A stretch of 64,000 nt of DNA from Bacteroidaceae bacterium (GTDB lineage Bacteria > Bacteroidota > Bacteroidia > Bacteroidales > Bacteroidaceae). Below are positions 25,913 to 35,856 of the stretch, piece by piece. A program made the position numbers and the translations under genes. The notes beneath the pieces are model-generated. The model did no database searches, was not told the origin of the DNA, and saw only the letters and a program-made list of their open reading frames with translations. The first letter of the stretch is position 1; every line of letters begins with the position of its first letter. Location of the stretch: the NCBI GenBank assembly GCA_017470425.1, contig JAFUYT010000032.1:62001-126000 (forward strand). The letters are read 5' to 3'.

Positions 25913-26749
25913 CAAGAATTCTTCCGGTACCTTGGCAGTGCCTCGGAGGTTCTCGATGATCTCGGTGAAGCGTTCGCGCCCTTGCTCGGGGTCGAGGAGC
26001 GACCAGCGCTCGAGGATTTCCGTGCGGACGACGTAGGCGAAGAGGGCCGTGATGTCGAAGGGCTCGAAGAACGTCTTCTCGTCGAGCCATGTCCAGCGCA
26101 GTGCATCGATCTGGCGCTCCTTCTCCACCGGGTCGGTGGTCTCGGCGGCGCGCATGAGGTCCTGCATATAGTCCAGCTCGGCGCTGAGACCGAAGTCGGG
26201 CTGTGCGGCCTGCTTGAGGATGTTGGCTGCCACTTCGCCGTCGCCCTGCACATAGTCGGCCAGCGCCCAGCCCTGACGGCGGGCGATGAGAGCGGTGAGG
26301 ATGTTGAGGATGTTGAAGTTCAGCTCGTACCACTCAGCCATCATCGCGTTGGGGCACTCGCGGGCGTAGTTGTAATAGGCCAGCAGGGCGGCATCGCGCG
26401 GGAACCACTTGGCATCGGTTGCGCGGCGGTCATACTCGCGGACGAAGTCCGCCAGAAACGCCGGGAAACCCTTCACGGGACCTTCCGTGGCGCGGGCCTC
26501 TCCGATGAAGGTGACGAGCGCCTCGCGGTCGTAGTTGCCACGGGTGTCCACCTCCGCATCGGCATCGGTGAGCAGGGCGCACAGGCTCTCGCAGTCGAAG
26601 CGCAGGAAGTAACGCTCCATCAGACGGGCGTCCTTCGCGCTCAGCATCTCCGCCAGCTCCGCCTTCAGTGCCTGAAGGGTGTGCTGCGGGCGGGCGTCGC
26701 TGAGCCGGATGCCCTGGAGTCCTGTCATGAAACAATAGTAGTTTGCCAT
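25907..26749 (-). CDS. DUF2764 protein, probable V-ATPase subunit C counterpart
   Basis: A 280-residue, mostly helical, acidic soluble protein starting MANYYCFMTGLQ. I recognise it as DUF2764, a family tied to Bacteroidota V-ATPase operons. It stands where other organisms have subunit C, which couples the central stalk to the membrane ring, and no other C candidate is present. That role is inferred from position and size. It begins 1 nt after the atpE stop and is therefore coupled to it. Confidence 0.75.
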   Translation of the reverse strand: MANYYCFMTGLQGIRLSDARPQHTLQALKAELAEMLSAKDARLMERYFLRFDCESLCALLTDADAEVDTRGNYDREALVTFIGEARATEGPVKGFPAFLADFVREYDRRATDAKWFPRDAALLAYYNYARECPNAMMAEWYELNFNILNILTALIARRQGWALADYVQGDGEVAANILKQAAQPDFGLSAELDYMQDLMRAAETTDPVEKERQIDALRWTWLDEKTFFEPFDITALFAYVVRTEILERWSLLDPEQGRERFTEIIENLRGTAKVPEEFLK

Positions 26750-26750
26750 C

Positions 26751-27338
26751 TTAGAACAGCATCTCTATGAGTTGGGGACGCAGGAAGTTCTTGAAGTAGC
26801 TCTCCAGCTCCTCCTGACCGAAGTCAACGCGGTAGCTGCCGTCGGCAGGCTGGACACTGAAGAGAGCCTTCTGCCCGTTGACCTTCTCGATCTTCACGCC
26901 CTTGTCCAAGAGTGCCTTGGCCTCGCGGGCGAAGTAGGTCTTCAGGCTCTCGGCCTGCTCGGAGCTGATGACGATGTCACCCTGCTTGGCCCATTCTGTT
27001 GCCAGCGCCACGGTGAAGCGGCCCAGGAAGTCCTTGTCGTCGGTCAGTTTCTTCACACTCTCGGCCACGACGCGGTTGGTGACCACGTTGGTGATCTCGC
27101 TCTTCAGGGCGTTGACAGCCTGTCCCATGTAGAGCTTCAGCTCGCTCTTGGTGTTCTGATCCAGCTCGCTGGCGGCTTTTGTGGCCTGCTGGTTGATGGC
27201 AGCGGCCTGCGCCTTGGCATCAGCCACAATCTTGGCAGCCTGCTCTTTGGCCTGCGCTACGATCTGCGCGGCCTCGGCCTGCCCTTTCTCTACACCTTCG
27301 AGACGGATCTTCTCAGTGAGTTCTTGAATTTTTTCCAT
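26751..27338 (-). CDS. atpE: V-type ATPase subunit E (peripheral stalk)
   Basis: A 195-residue stator subunit. Residues 1-90 form a long Ala/Gln/Lys coiled coil (EAAQIVAQAKEQAAKI), and 100-195 form the globular head contacting A/B. It is the first gene of the operon. Its coiled-coil partner (subunit G/H) and central stalk F are not found in the operon, so they are elsewhere or missing. Confidence 0.9.
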   Translation of the reverse strand: MEKIQELTEKIRLEGVEKGQAEAAQIVAQAKEQAAKIVADAKAQAAAINQQATKAASELDQNTKSELKLYMGQAVNALKSEITNVVTNRVVAESVKKLTDDKDFLGRFTVALATEWAKQGDIVISSEQAESLKTYFAREAKALLDKGVKIEKVNGQKALFSVQPADGSYRVDFGQEELESYFKNFLRPQLIEMLF

Positions 27339-27381
27339 TATAAATGACGTCTTATATGATGAGTTTCTATAAATTTGCGCG

Positions 27382-27389
27382 CAAAAGTA
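27382..27389 (-). promoter_or_regulatory. Bacteroidota -7 box for the V-ATPase operon
   Basis: Minus-strand TACTTTTG, full match to TAnnTTTG, 43 nt before the atpE ATG. Confidence 0.6.
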
Positions 27390-27484
27390 AGAATAATTTA
27401 TCGTGTGGCAAAACTTTCCTCTTCCTTTTTACGGTGCGTCCCTCTCTTTTCAGAGAAGATAGGCGGGAAACAGGCCTTTCCGCT

Positions 27485-28333
<849 letters not shown>

Positions 28334-28347
28334 CGGAGGGGATGGGA

Positions 28348-30405
28348 TTATTCGGCGGGAGCGGCTTCGGGGGCTTCACCCTCGGCTGATGCCGTGGGCA
28401 CTGCGGCTTCGGGGCTGGCCTTGGGGGCACGCATCTCGGCGTCGAGGGCTTTGATTTTCTGGCTGAGGAGCTCCACTTCTTCGCGTAGTTTCTCAACCTT
28501 GTGGTTCATTTCGGCGACGAGGCTGTTGCCGCTCTTGCTGGTGGCGTTGAGGAAGTTGAGGTTGTTCTCGTAGGTCTGCACCTCGGCCTTGCGGGCCTCG
28601 AAGATGCGCTGGAGGCGTTCGCGCTCCCGGCTGAGGGTGCTCTCGCCCTTGGCTACGGCTTGGCGGACGCTCTTCTGGAACCCTTCCAGACGGCGGCGCA
28701 CCTGCGTAGCACCGAACTGCTTGTAGAGCACGTCGGCAGCAGCACGATATTCCTTGTAGAGGCGATCCTTGTCGCGGAAGGGTACGTGGCCAATCTCGTT
28801 CCACTGAGCCTGCAGCTCCTTCACCTTCTCGATGGTGGCGTCGGCGGCATCGGCAGCGAGCGCCTTGAGCTGCTCGATGATCTGCTGCTTGGCCTCCATG
28901 TTGGCGGTCTCCTCGGCGCGCTGGTCGGCACCGGCGGCGTTCTTGGCCTCGAAGAATTGGTCGCAGGCCTCGGTGAAACGTTTCCAGAGCTGCTCGCTGT
29001 ACTTGCGGGGAATGGGGCCGATTTCCTTCCAACGCTTCTGGAGCTCAATGAGCTTGTTGGCGGTCTTGCGCCACTCGGTGCTGTCCTTCAGGGCCTCGAC
29101 CTCTTCCACGAGCTTACGCTTCTGCTCGAGGTTCTCGTTCTGTTCGTCCTTGACGGCGCGGTAGTATTCCGCCTTGGCGGTGAAGAAGCGGTCGCAGGCG
29201 GTGCGGAAGCGGTCGAAGATGGCGCTGTTCTGCTTGTGGCCGGCAAAACCGATGTTCTTCCAGTCGGCCTGGAGGGCGATGACCTCCTTGGTCTTCTCCT
29301 CCCAGGCGGGGAAGGTGGTGAGCTCTTCGAGCTGAATGGCTTCGACCTGTTCGCAGAGGGCTTCTTTCTGGTGGAGTGCCTCGTCCTCGCGGGCCTTGAT
29401 GGCTTCGAAGTGCTCCTGATGGCGCTTGTTGATGACGGTGCTGGCGGCCTTGAAGCGGTTCCAGACATCCTCGCGGAGATCCTTGGCTACGGGGCCAATC
29501 TCCTTATATTCTGCGTGGAGGGCCTGTAGTTTGTTGAAGGCTGCGATGATGTCCTCTTCATCGACCAGCTTCTCGGCCAGCTCGATGAGGCGCTCCTTGG
29601 CGCTGAGGTTCTTCTTGAAGTCGTACTCGCGGGCCTCGCTGTTGAGCTTCAGCAGGTCGTAGAACTGCTCGACGTAGAGCTGGTAGTTCTTCCAGATTTC
29701 CGTGGCGCGCTCGGCGGGCACGACACCTGTTTCCTTCCATGCGGCCTGTAGCTGCTTGAACTCGTCGAAGTGCGCATTGGCTTCTTCGGGCGAGGTGGCG
29801 AGCTCCTTGATGCGGTCTATGATGGCGAGCTTGCGCTCGAGGTTCTCTGCCTTCTGCTTCTCCACTTCCTCCGCAATCTGCGCGCGGCGCTGGCGGATGG
29901 ATGCCATGATGGCGCGGAAGTTCTCCTCGGCGACATCTACTTCAGCGCGCCAGTCCTCGGGTGCGCCGCCTTGTTCTATGAATGCGTTGCGTGCGGCCAT
30001 CTGTGCGGCGCGGTGCAACTTATAAAATGCTTGCTTGAGCAGATCCAGCTCACTACGGTCGCCGCCGTTGTCTTCAGTCTGGATTTCGCGGAGACGGTCC
30101 ACCACTTGCTCCTTGGTCTCATAAACGGGGGCTTCGGGGATTTCGGGGGCTTCGGTGGCTTCACCCTCGGCTGATGCCGAGGGCACTGCGGCTTCGGGGG
30201 TGTTTTCTACGGCCTGCGTCTCTTCAGCGGGAGCTTCCTGCACGGGTTCTTCTGCGGTTGCCTGTACGGGTTCTTCAGCGGGTGTCTCCTGTTCGGGCGC
30301 CTGTGCGGTTGTTTCCTGTACGGGCTCCTCGGCGGGCGCGGGCGTTGCTTGTACTTCTGCGGCCTCGGTCTCGGGTGCGGGCTGCAGTTCGTTGGTTTCA
30401 GTCAT
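28348..30405 (-). CDS. DUF349 repeat protein
   Basis: A 685-residue soluble protein. Residues 1-95 are a low-complexity Pro/Ala/Glu segment with repeated AEEPVQ. Five DUF349 repeats follow, each with a W/Y-K-x-I/T-G turn: WKETGVVP, YKEIGPVA, WKNIGFAG, WKEIGPIP, WNEIGHVP. A final coiled coil (about 600-660) ends in a second acidic tail. DUF349 helical repeats are widespread and of unknown role. Both disordered tails contain a P(S/T)ASAEG stretch written by the same 20-bp palindrome. cysQ follows 14 nt later. Confidence 0.88.
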   Translation of the reverse strand: MTETNELQPAPETEAAEVQATPAPAEEPVQETTAQAPEQETPAEEPVQATAEEPVQEAPAEETQAVENTPEAAVPSASAEGEATEAPEIPEAPVYETKEQVVDRLREIQTEDNGGDRSELDLLKQAFYKLHRAAQMAARNAFIEQGGAPEDWRAEVDVAEENFRAIMASIRQRRAQIAEEVEKQKAENLERKLAIIDRIKELATSPEEANAHFDEFKQLQAAWKETGVVPAERATEIWKNYQLYVEQFYDLLKLNSEAREYDFKKNLSAKERLIELAEKLVDEEDIIAAFNKLQALHAEYKEIGPVAKDLREDVWNRFKAASTVINKRHQEHFEAIKAREDEALHQKEALCEQVEAIQLEELTTFPAWEEKTKEVIALQADWKNIGFAGHKQNSAIFDRFRTACDRFFTAKAEYYRAVKDEQNENLEQKRKLVEEVEALKDSTEWRKTANKLIELQKRWKEIGPIPRKYSEQLWKRFTEACDQFFEAKNAAGADQRAEETANMEAKQQIIEQLKALAADAADATIEKVKELQAQWNEIGHVPFRDKDRLYKEYRAAADVLYKQFGATQVRRRLEGFQKSVRQAVAKGESTLSRERERLQRIFEARKAEVQTYENNLNFLNATSKSGNSLVAEMNHKVEKLREEVELLSQKIKALDAEMRAPKASPEAAVPTASAEGEAPEAAPAE
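28379..28398. repeat. TGAY-loop palindrome, copy in the DUF349 C-terminal tail
   Basis: CCCTCGGCTGATGCCGTGGG, 8-bp stem with one mismatch around TGAT. On the minus strand it encodes PTASAEG. Confidence 0.75.
30164..30183. repeat. TGAY-loop palindrome, copy in the DUF349 N-terminal segment
   Basis: CCCTCGGCTGATGCCGAGGG, perfect 8-bp stem around TGAT, encoding PSASAEG in the gene frame. The 15 bases that follow match those after the 28379 copy. Confidence 0.8.
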
Positions 30406-30511
30406 TGTTTGCTTACGATTTAGTAGCTAAAAAGAGATAATTAGTGCCTAAGGGCCTGCAAATAAACGGAAAATAATCGATGTGACCTAACAAAATGACG
30501 AAAAATTTGCG

Positions 30512-31438
30512 TCAGAGCCATGCTTTCCGCTTGGAATACCACCAGAAGAGGGATGTCAGGAGGATGGAAAGGATGATGGCGAGCGGGAAACCGAGGACGT
30601 GTGTCTCCAATCCGTTGATGAGGTTCATGCCGAAGAAGCTGGCCACGAGCGTAGGCACCATCATGAACATGGTGATGACTGTCAGGGTCTTCATGACGGT
30701 GGACATGTTGTTGTTGATGATGTTGGCGTAGGTGTCCATCGTGGATTCCAGAATGTTGGAGTAGATGCCGGTGGTCTCACGCGCCTGATTCATCTCGATA
30801 CTGACGTCCTCGATGAGGTCGGCGTCGAGTTCATCGACGGGGAGCTTGAACTTCAGCTTGGAGAGTAGCGTCTCGTTGCCGCGGATGGAGGTAGCGAAGT
30901 AGGTGAGGCTGTCTTGAAGGCGCGAGAGGGCTATGAGGTCGGCGTTATCGACCTTGCGGTCGAGGTGTTGCTTGGCGCCCTCGATGCGGGCGTTGATCTG
31001 TTTCAGCCGCTTCAGGAACCACACGGCGGTGGAGAGGAAGAGGCGGAAGACCATATCGACGGAGTCGGTGAAACCCACGCCACGCTTCTGCTGATAAGTG
31101 ACGAAGTCAATCATCAGGTTCGTCTCGAAGTTGCAGACGGTGATGCAGACATCGCCTTTAAGGATGATGCCCAAGGGGATTGTGGTGAAGGGCGTGCGGG
31201 ATTTCACTTCCTTCACGTAGGGGATGCGCAGGATGATGAGGATCCAGCCATCGTCGTAGTCATAGCGGGCACGCTCTTCCGTGTCGGCGATGTCATCGAG
31301 AAAGTAGTCGGGGATGCCTAATTGCTGCTGTAGGAATTGTGCGTCGTCAGCGGTGGGGCAGGTGACTTGTACCCAGCAATTGGGCTGCCATTGGTCCAAC
31401 GTGTGCAGACCATGATTTGTGTTCCAATAGGTTCGCAT
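30512..31438 (-). CDS. corA: CorA-type magnesium/divalent cation transporter
   Basis: A 308-residue inner-membrane channel. A large N-terminal cytoplasmic domain and a long stalk helix end in two membrane segments, with the signature GMN in SFFGMNLING between them and a short basic tail (WYSKRKAWL). The start is the ATG at 31438 (MRTYWN); two codons upstream is only TTG. A TACTTTTG box at 31564 implies a leader of about 120 nt. Confidence 0.93.
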   Translation of the reverse strand: MRTYWNTNHGLHTLDQWQPNCWVQVTCPTADDAQFLQQQLGIPDYFLDDIADTEERARYDYDDGWILIILRIPYVKEVKSRTPFTTIPLGIILKGDVCITVCNFETNLMIDFVTYQQKRGVGFTDSVDMVFRLFLSTAVWFLKRLKQINARIEGAKQHLDRKVDNADLIALSRLQDSLTYFATSIRGNETLLSKLKFKLPVDELDADLIEDVSIEMNQARETTGIYSNILESTMDTYANIINNNMSTVMKTLTVITMFMMVPTLVASFFGMNLINGLETHVLGFPLAIILSILLTSLFWWYSKRKAWL

Positions 31439-31458
31439 CGGCAAAAAAGTGTTTAGGA

Positions 31459-31474
31459 GGGCCTGCAGAGGCCC
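31459..31474. repeat. Small hairpin in the corA leader
   Basis: GGGCCT, GCAG, AGGCCC, perfect 6-bp stem 21 nt before the corA ATG. It could affect translation start; no riboswitch was recognised in the leader. Confidence 0.35.
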
Positions 31475-31563
31475 GCTATGCGACGGCGAACCTCGGTCCT
31501 CAATTCATGTTGTAACGTTGATGATAATCGTCCATTTTTCGTTGAAAGAATGGTTAAGCGCGG

Positions 31564-31571
31564 CAAAAGTA
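31564..31571 (-). promoter_or_regulatory. Bacteroidota -7 box for corA
   Basis: Minus-strand TACTTTTG, full match to TAnnTTTG. It lies between the stop of the upstream porE-like gene and corA. Confidence 0.55.
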
Positions 31572-31630
31572 CTACTTTTTTGTCGAATGGCACACAAAAA
31601 ATAGTCCTTTTTTTACGTGACAACAAATTT

Positions 31631-33835
31631 TCAGTCTTCTTTCGTGGCTTCCTGGGCAGGTTGCTTTGACTGGAGGGAATCGAAGAGGCCATAGGTGGTG
31701 CGGAGCACGCGGAATTCGGTGCGGCGGTTGAGGGCGTTGCACGGCTCGCGCTGCTCCTCGGGGAGTGCGAGGATGAAGGCTTCGGTGAGGGTGTCCCCTT
31801 CGTGGAGGAAATCGTACTGTTCGGCGATGCGGCGTTTGACAACCTTCGGGCGGCTCTCGCCATAGCCCTTGGGCGTGAGGCGGTCGGCGGCGATGCCATG
31901 TGCAATCAGGTAGTTGACAACACTCTCGGCGCGACGCTGCGAAAGGCGCTCGTTGTACTGGTCGTTGCCGCGGTAGTCACAATGGGCACTGAGTTCGATC
32001 GTCACGTTGGGGTTCTCGTTCAGGAGGTTGACGAGGCTGTCGAGGGCGGCAGTGCTGTTCTCGGTGAGGGCGGCGCTGTCAAATTCGTAGAATACGTTGC
32101 GCACGAGGACAGGTGCTGAGATGCTGGCCAGCGGGAACTGGAGCACGAACTCGCGGCTGACGCTGGAGGTGTCAATGGACAGCTTCTCGACGTGGTTGAG
32201 GTAGCCCTTGCAGGTGCCGAGGAAGATGTAATCGACATGGGGCTGGATGACGGCCGTGAATGAGCCGTCGCCACGCACGCTAAGTTTCTGGTTGGTGCCG
32301 TCGTTGCCAATCATGTGAACGAGGCCAGCCGGGAGCTCGTAGCCGTCCTTCTCATAGACCCACCCCTTCACGGTCTGCAGCACCTCGGGGCACTCGAAGC
32401 TCATCAGGTGGTCCCAGCCGCGTGCATCACCGCGGCTGGTGCTGAAGAAGCCACGGTTGTGGACACCCTCAAAGGTCATGCCGAAGTCATCGCCTGCGGA
32501 ATTCATGGGGTAACCGAGGTTCTTGACGCTCCATGCGTGAGTCGCCGTGTCCTGCTGTGCTACGAAGAGGTCGAGGCCGCCCATGCCCGGATGGCCGTCG
32601 CTGGAGAAGTAGAGGTCTCCGTTGGGCCGGAAGGTGGGGAACACCTCATCGCCCGGCGTGTTGATGGGCGCACCGACGTTCTCCACACCTCCGAGGATGT
32701 TGGTCCCGCTGATGGCGATGCGCCAGATGTCCTTGCCACCGTGGCCGCCGGGCATGTCGCTCACGAAGTACAGCCATTCGCCATCGGGCGAGATGGCGGG
32801 GTGCGCGAAGCAGGAGAGGGTGTCCTTGCTGATCTTCACGAGCTGCGGCTTCGACCACGAGGCGTCGCTGCGGTTGGAGGTGTAGATCTGTGCGAAGCGC
32901 GGGTAGTCGGGGTCTGCGGCGCAGTAGGTGAAGAACATTGCCTTGCCGTCAGGGGTGAAGCAGCAAGCACCCTCATCGAGTTCCGTGTTGAGGTCGCCCT
33001 CCACCTTCTCTGGCGAGCTCCACTTGCCTTTGTCGTCCTTCTTCGACCAGAAGATGTCGGCATACTTCGTACCGGTGATGCCGGAGAGGTCGTCGCCCGT
33101 GGCCTGTGGCCGTGTGGTGGTCCAGTAAAGCTGATCCCAGTCATCGCCGAAGAGTGCGGGGGAGAAGTCGGCGCGGCGCGAGTTGAGAAGCGGCTCTTTC
33201 TTGATGGTGTGGAGCGTGGGTTTCTGCTTCATCAATGTGGCCTGACGCGCGCCGATGAGGCCGTTTGTGGCGAGGGTGTCGTTCTGCGGGGTGCAGATGG
33301 TGGGGTGCATAGGGTAGAGTTCCTTGCTGTCTTCGAGGAAGCGGCTGTAGTTCTTGATGGCTTCCTTGTAGTCGCCATTCTTATGCTGGAGGCGTGCCAG
33401 ACGGAGGGTGGCTTCGAGGATGCGTGCCTGGGCGAGGGAGTCTTCGGGGGAGGGGGAGAGGCCCTCGGCTGATGCCGAGGGAGTGGTGGCTTTCTGGCGA
33501 CCGGCCATTGCTTTCTGGCGGTCGGCCATTGCTTTCTCCGTGTAGCGGATACCGTTCTGGTAGGCGCCGATGGCTTTGGCGGTGTAGTTGATGCGGGCGT
33601 AGCAGTCGGCCATTTTCAGAGCACGTTCGCCGCGCTTCTCGCGCATCTTCGTGGCAGTCTTGGAGTAGGCCGCCTTGTATTCTGCCGCTGCATCGTAGTA
33701 CTCGCCGAGGGCGTAGTACTGATCGCCTTTCTTCATGCTGTTCTCGGCATTGCAGGAGGAGAAAAAGATCGAAAGATTGAGGGATTGAAGGATGGAAAAG
33801 CAGCACACAAGGCTGCGAATCACAACCTTGTACAT
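31631..33835 (-). CDS. porE: PorE-like OmpA-family lipoprotein (TPR, beta-propeller, OmpA)
   Basis: A 734-residue envelope protein. A hydrophobic leader ends at the lipobox FFSSC, making Cys28 the lipidated residue. TPR-like helices follow (about 30-190), then PD40-type propeller blades (ISPDGEWLYFVSD, FRPNGDLYFSSD). A carboxypeptidase-regulatory-like domain (about 500-570) and a C-terminal OmpA domain (FYEFDSAALTENS to NRRTEFRV) bind peptidoglycan. This order matches PorE, a type IX secretion component. Near residue 120 the linker TTPSASAEGL is written by a palindrome also found in DUF349. Start at 33835 (MYKVVI), behind AGGAAAGGA. It follows topB. Confidence 0.8.
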   Translation of the reverse strand: MYKVVIRSLVCCFSILQSLNLSIFFSSCNAENSMKKGDQYYALGEYYDAAAEYKAAYSKTATKMREKRGERALKMADCYARINYTAKAIGAYQNGIRYTEKAMADRQKAMAGRQKATTPSASAEGLSPSPEDSLAQARILEATLRLARLQHKNGDYKEAIKNYSRFLEDSKELYPMHPTICTPQNDTLATNGLIGARQATLMKQKPTLHTIKKEPLLNSRRADFSPALFGDDWDQLYWTTTRPQATGDDLSGITGTKYADIFWSKKDDKGKWSSPEKVEGDLNTELDEGACCFTPDGKAMFFTYCAADPDYPRFAQIYTSNRSDASWSKPQLVKISKDTLSCFAHPAISPDGEWLYFVSDMPGGHGGKDIWRIAISGTNILGGVENVGAPINTPGDEVFPTFRPNGDLYFSSDGHPGMGGLDLFVAQQDTATHAWSVKNLGYPMNSAGDDFGMTFEGVHNRGFFSTSRGDARGWDHLMSFECPEVLQTVKGWVYEKDGYELPAGLVHMIGNDGTNQKLSVRGDGSFTAVIQPHVDYIFLGTCKGYLNHVEKLSIDTSSVSREFVLQFPLASISAPVLVRNVFYEFDSAALTENSTAALDSLVNLLNENPNVTIELSAHCDYRGNDQYNERLSQRRAESVVNYLIAHGIAADRLTPKGYGESRPKVVKRRIAEQYDFLHEGDTLTEAFILALPEEQREPCNALNRRTEFRVLRTTYGLFDSLQSKQPAQEATKED
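33462..33481. repeat. TGAY-loop palindrome inside the porE-like gene
   Basis: CCCTCGGCTGATGCCGAGGG, identical to the 30164 copy, in the frame that encodes PSASAEG between the TPR region and the propeller. Confidence 0.8.
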
Positions 33836-33897
33836 GAATCCTTTCCTATGTCTTAAACAATTCTTCAATGTTCCATTTATATAACGCGCGTACCTAT

Positions 33898-35829
33898 TTA
33901 TTTATTGCCTTCTGCGGAGGTGACGTGGCGGTTGCTGTTGTCGTTGAGGACTGCCAAGACGATGTCGGAGACCATCTGCTTCAGCTCTTCGATGAAGGTT
34001 TTGGCATCGTATTCATGACGCTCAATCTGTCGGAGCTTCTTCTCCCATAGTCCCGTGAGTTCTGCGCTCTTCAGGAGCTCTTCATGGATGAGGCTGATGA
34101 GCTCGATGCCGGTGGGGGTGGGCGCGATGCTCTTGCCCTTGCGACGGATGTAGTCGCGCTTGAAGAGCGTCTCGATAATGGCAGCTCGTGTGGAGGGCCG
34201 TCCGATGCCGTTCTCCTTGAGGGCATCACGCAGCTCATCGTTCTCTACCAGCTTACCGGCCGTTTCCATTGCACGCAGGAGGGTTGCCTCGGTATAGGGC
34301 TTGGGCGGTGTGGTCTGCTTCTCGGCCAGGTTGGGCTCGTGGGGACCACTCTCACCTTTCTTGAAGGCGGGGAGGGAGCGCTCGACGGAGTCAGGGCTCT
34401 CAGGGTTGTCGTCTGCTTGACCCTCGGGTGACTCCGAGGGCACTGTGGCCGTGGAGGGGGAGGGAGTGGCGGGCTTCTTTTTCTCCCAGAGGATGTGCCA
34501 GGCGGGGTCGGTAATGCGCTTGCCGGTGGCTTTGAAAGGGATGACATCGTCGAAGGTGCCAGCCTTCAGACCCTCGCTGCGTACCTCTCCCAGTACGGTC
34601 GTCTGTTCAAACTTACATTCGGGGTAGAAGACACCGATGAAGCGGCGGGCAATGAGGTCATAGACGTGCTTCTCAAAGTTCGTGAGGCCGACGGAGGTGA
34701 CGGGCACGGGCGTCGGGATGATGGCATGGTGGTCGGTGACCTTGGAGTTGTCGAAGACCTTCTTGCTCTTGGGCAGGGGCTTACCTGAGGCTGTGAGCGG
34801 TTGTATGAAGCCTGCATAGGGCGTCATGGCTGCCAGAATCTGCGGGCATTTCGGATAGACATCATCGGGCAGGAAGGTGGTATCGACACGTGGGTAGGTG
34901 GCCACTTTCTTCTCGTAGAGGCTCTGGATGAGTTGTAAGGTCTGCTCGGCACTGTAGCCGAAGCGCTTGTTGCACTCCACCTGTAGCGAGGTGAGGTCGA
35001 AGAGGCGCGGTGGCGCTTCCTTGCCAGCTTTCTTTTCTACGCTGGTGACGGTGAAGGGTAGTTCGCGGATGGCGTCGAGGGCCTTCTGTCCTTCCTCTTG
35101 GCTCTTGAAGCCGCGGTCGCCCTCTTCCATCACCGCGGAGAACACGGTGTCGCGGTACTTCGTTGTCAGCACCCAGTAGGTCTCAGGCTTGAAGTTGTCG
35201 ATCTCGTGCTGGCGGTTGACGATGAGGGCAAGGGTGGGCGTCTGCACACGTCCGATGCTGAGGACCTGCCGATTCCGCCCGTTCTGTCCGTATTTCAGGG
35301 TGTAGAGACGCGTGGCATTCATGCCGAGTGTCCAGTCGCCGATGGCGCGACAGAGTCCTGCCTCATACAGGCTTTGGTATTCGCGCTGGTCCTTCAGCGT
35401 CTGGAAGCCTTCGCGGATGGCCTCCTCCGTCAATGAAGAAATCCACAGGCGTTGCACGGGGCACTTGGCTCCCGCCTTCTGCATGACCCATCGTTGGATG
35501 AGCTCACCCTCTTGTCCGGCATCGCCGCAGTTGATGATGCTGTCAGCCGCTTGCATCAATTGCTCAATGGTGGCAAACTGCTTCTCGATCCCTTTGTCTT
35601 CCTTCAGCTTGATGCCGAAGCGTGGGGGAATCATGGGAAGCTGCGCGAGGCTCCATTGTTTCCACAGGGGCGAATACTCATGCGGTTCCTTCAGCTCGCA
35701 GAGATGTCCGAAGGTCCACGTCACCTGATAGCCGTTACCCTCCATGAAGCCGCCCCGCTCATGCGTAGCCCCAAGGACCTTGGCGATGTCGCGGGCAACG
35801 GATGGTTTTTCCGCTATGCAAACAACCAT
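33898..35829 (-). CDS. topB: DNA topoisomerase III
   Basis: A 643-residue type IA topoisomerase that decatenates DNA. The N-terminal Toprim domain has MVVCIAEKPSVARDIAKVLG and the acidic NCGDAGQEGE. The active tyrosine is Tyr312 in ATYPRVDTTFL. Near residues 460-515 a low-complexity linker (ATPSPSTATVPSESPEGQAD) interrupts the fold; part of it is written by the palindrome at 34421. No C-terminal zinc fingers. It begins 27 nt after the BNR gene stop and is followed by porE-like, so the three may share a transcript. Confidence 0.95.
   Translation of the reverse strand: MVVCIAEKPSVARDIAKVLGATHERGGFMEGNGYQVTWTFGHLCELKEPHEYSPLWKQWSLAQLPMIPPRFGIKLKEDKGIEKQFATIEQLMQAADSIINCGDAGQEGELIQRWVMQKAGAKCPVQRLWISSLTEEAIREGFQTLKDQREYQSLYEAGLCRAIGDWTLGMNATRLYTLKYGQNGRNRQVLSIGRVQTPTLALIVNRQHEIDNFKPETYWVLTTKYRDTVFSAVMEEGDRGFKSQEEGQKALDAIRELPFTVTSVEKKAGKEAPPRLFDLTSLQVECNKRFGYSAEQTLQLIQSLYEKKVATYPRVDTTFLPDDVYPKCPQILAAMTPYAGFIQPLTASGKPLPKSKKVFDNSKVTDHHAIIPTPVPVTSVGLTNFEKHVYDLIARRFIGVFYPECKFEQTTVLGEVRSEGLKAGTFDDVIPFKATGKRITDPAWHILWEKKKPATPSPSTATVPSESPEGQADDNPESPDSVERSLPAFKKGESGPHEPNLAEKQTTPPKPYTEATLLRAMETAGKLVENDELRDALKENGIGRPSTRAAIIETLFKRDYIRRKGKSIAPTPTGIELISLIHEELLKSAELTGLWEKKLRQIERHEYDAKTFIEELKQMVSDIVLAVLNDNSNRHVTSAEGNK
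34421..34440. repeat. TGAY-loop palindrome inside topB
   Basis: CCCTCGGGTGACTCCGAGGG, a variant with a 7-bp stem and a loop containing TGAC. It encodes PSESPEG in the topB linker, the same frame as the other copies. Confidence 0.75.
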
Positions 35830-35856
35830 AGATTGATTGTACGATTTGACAATTTA

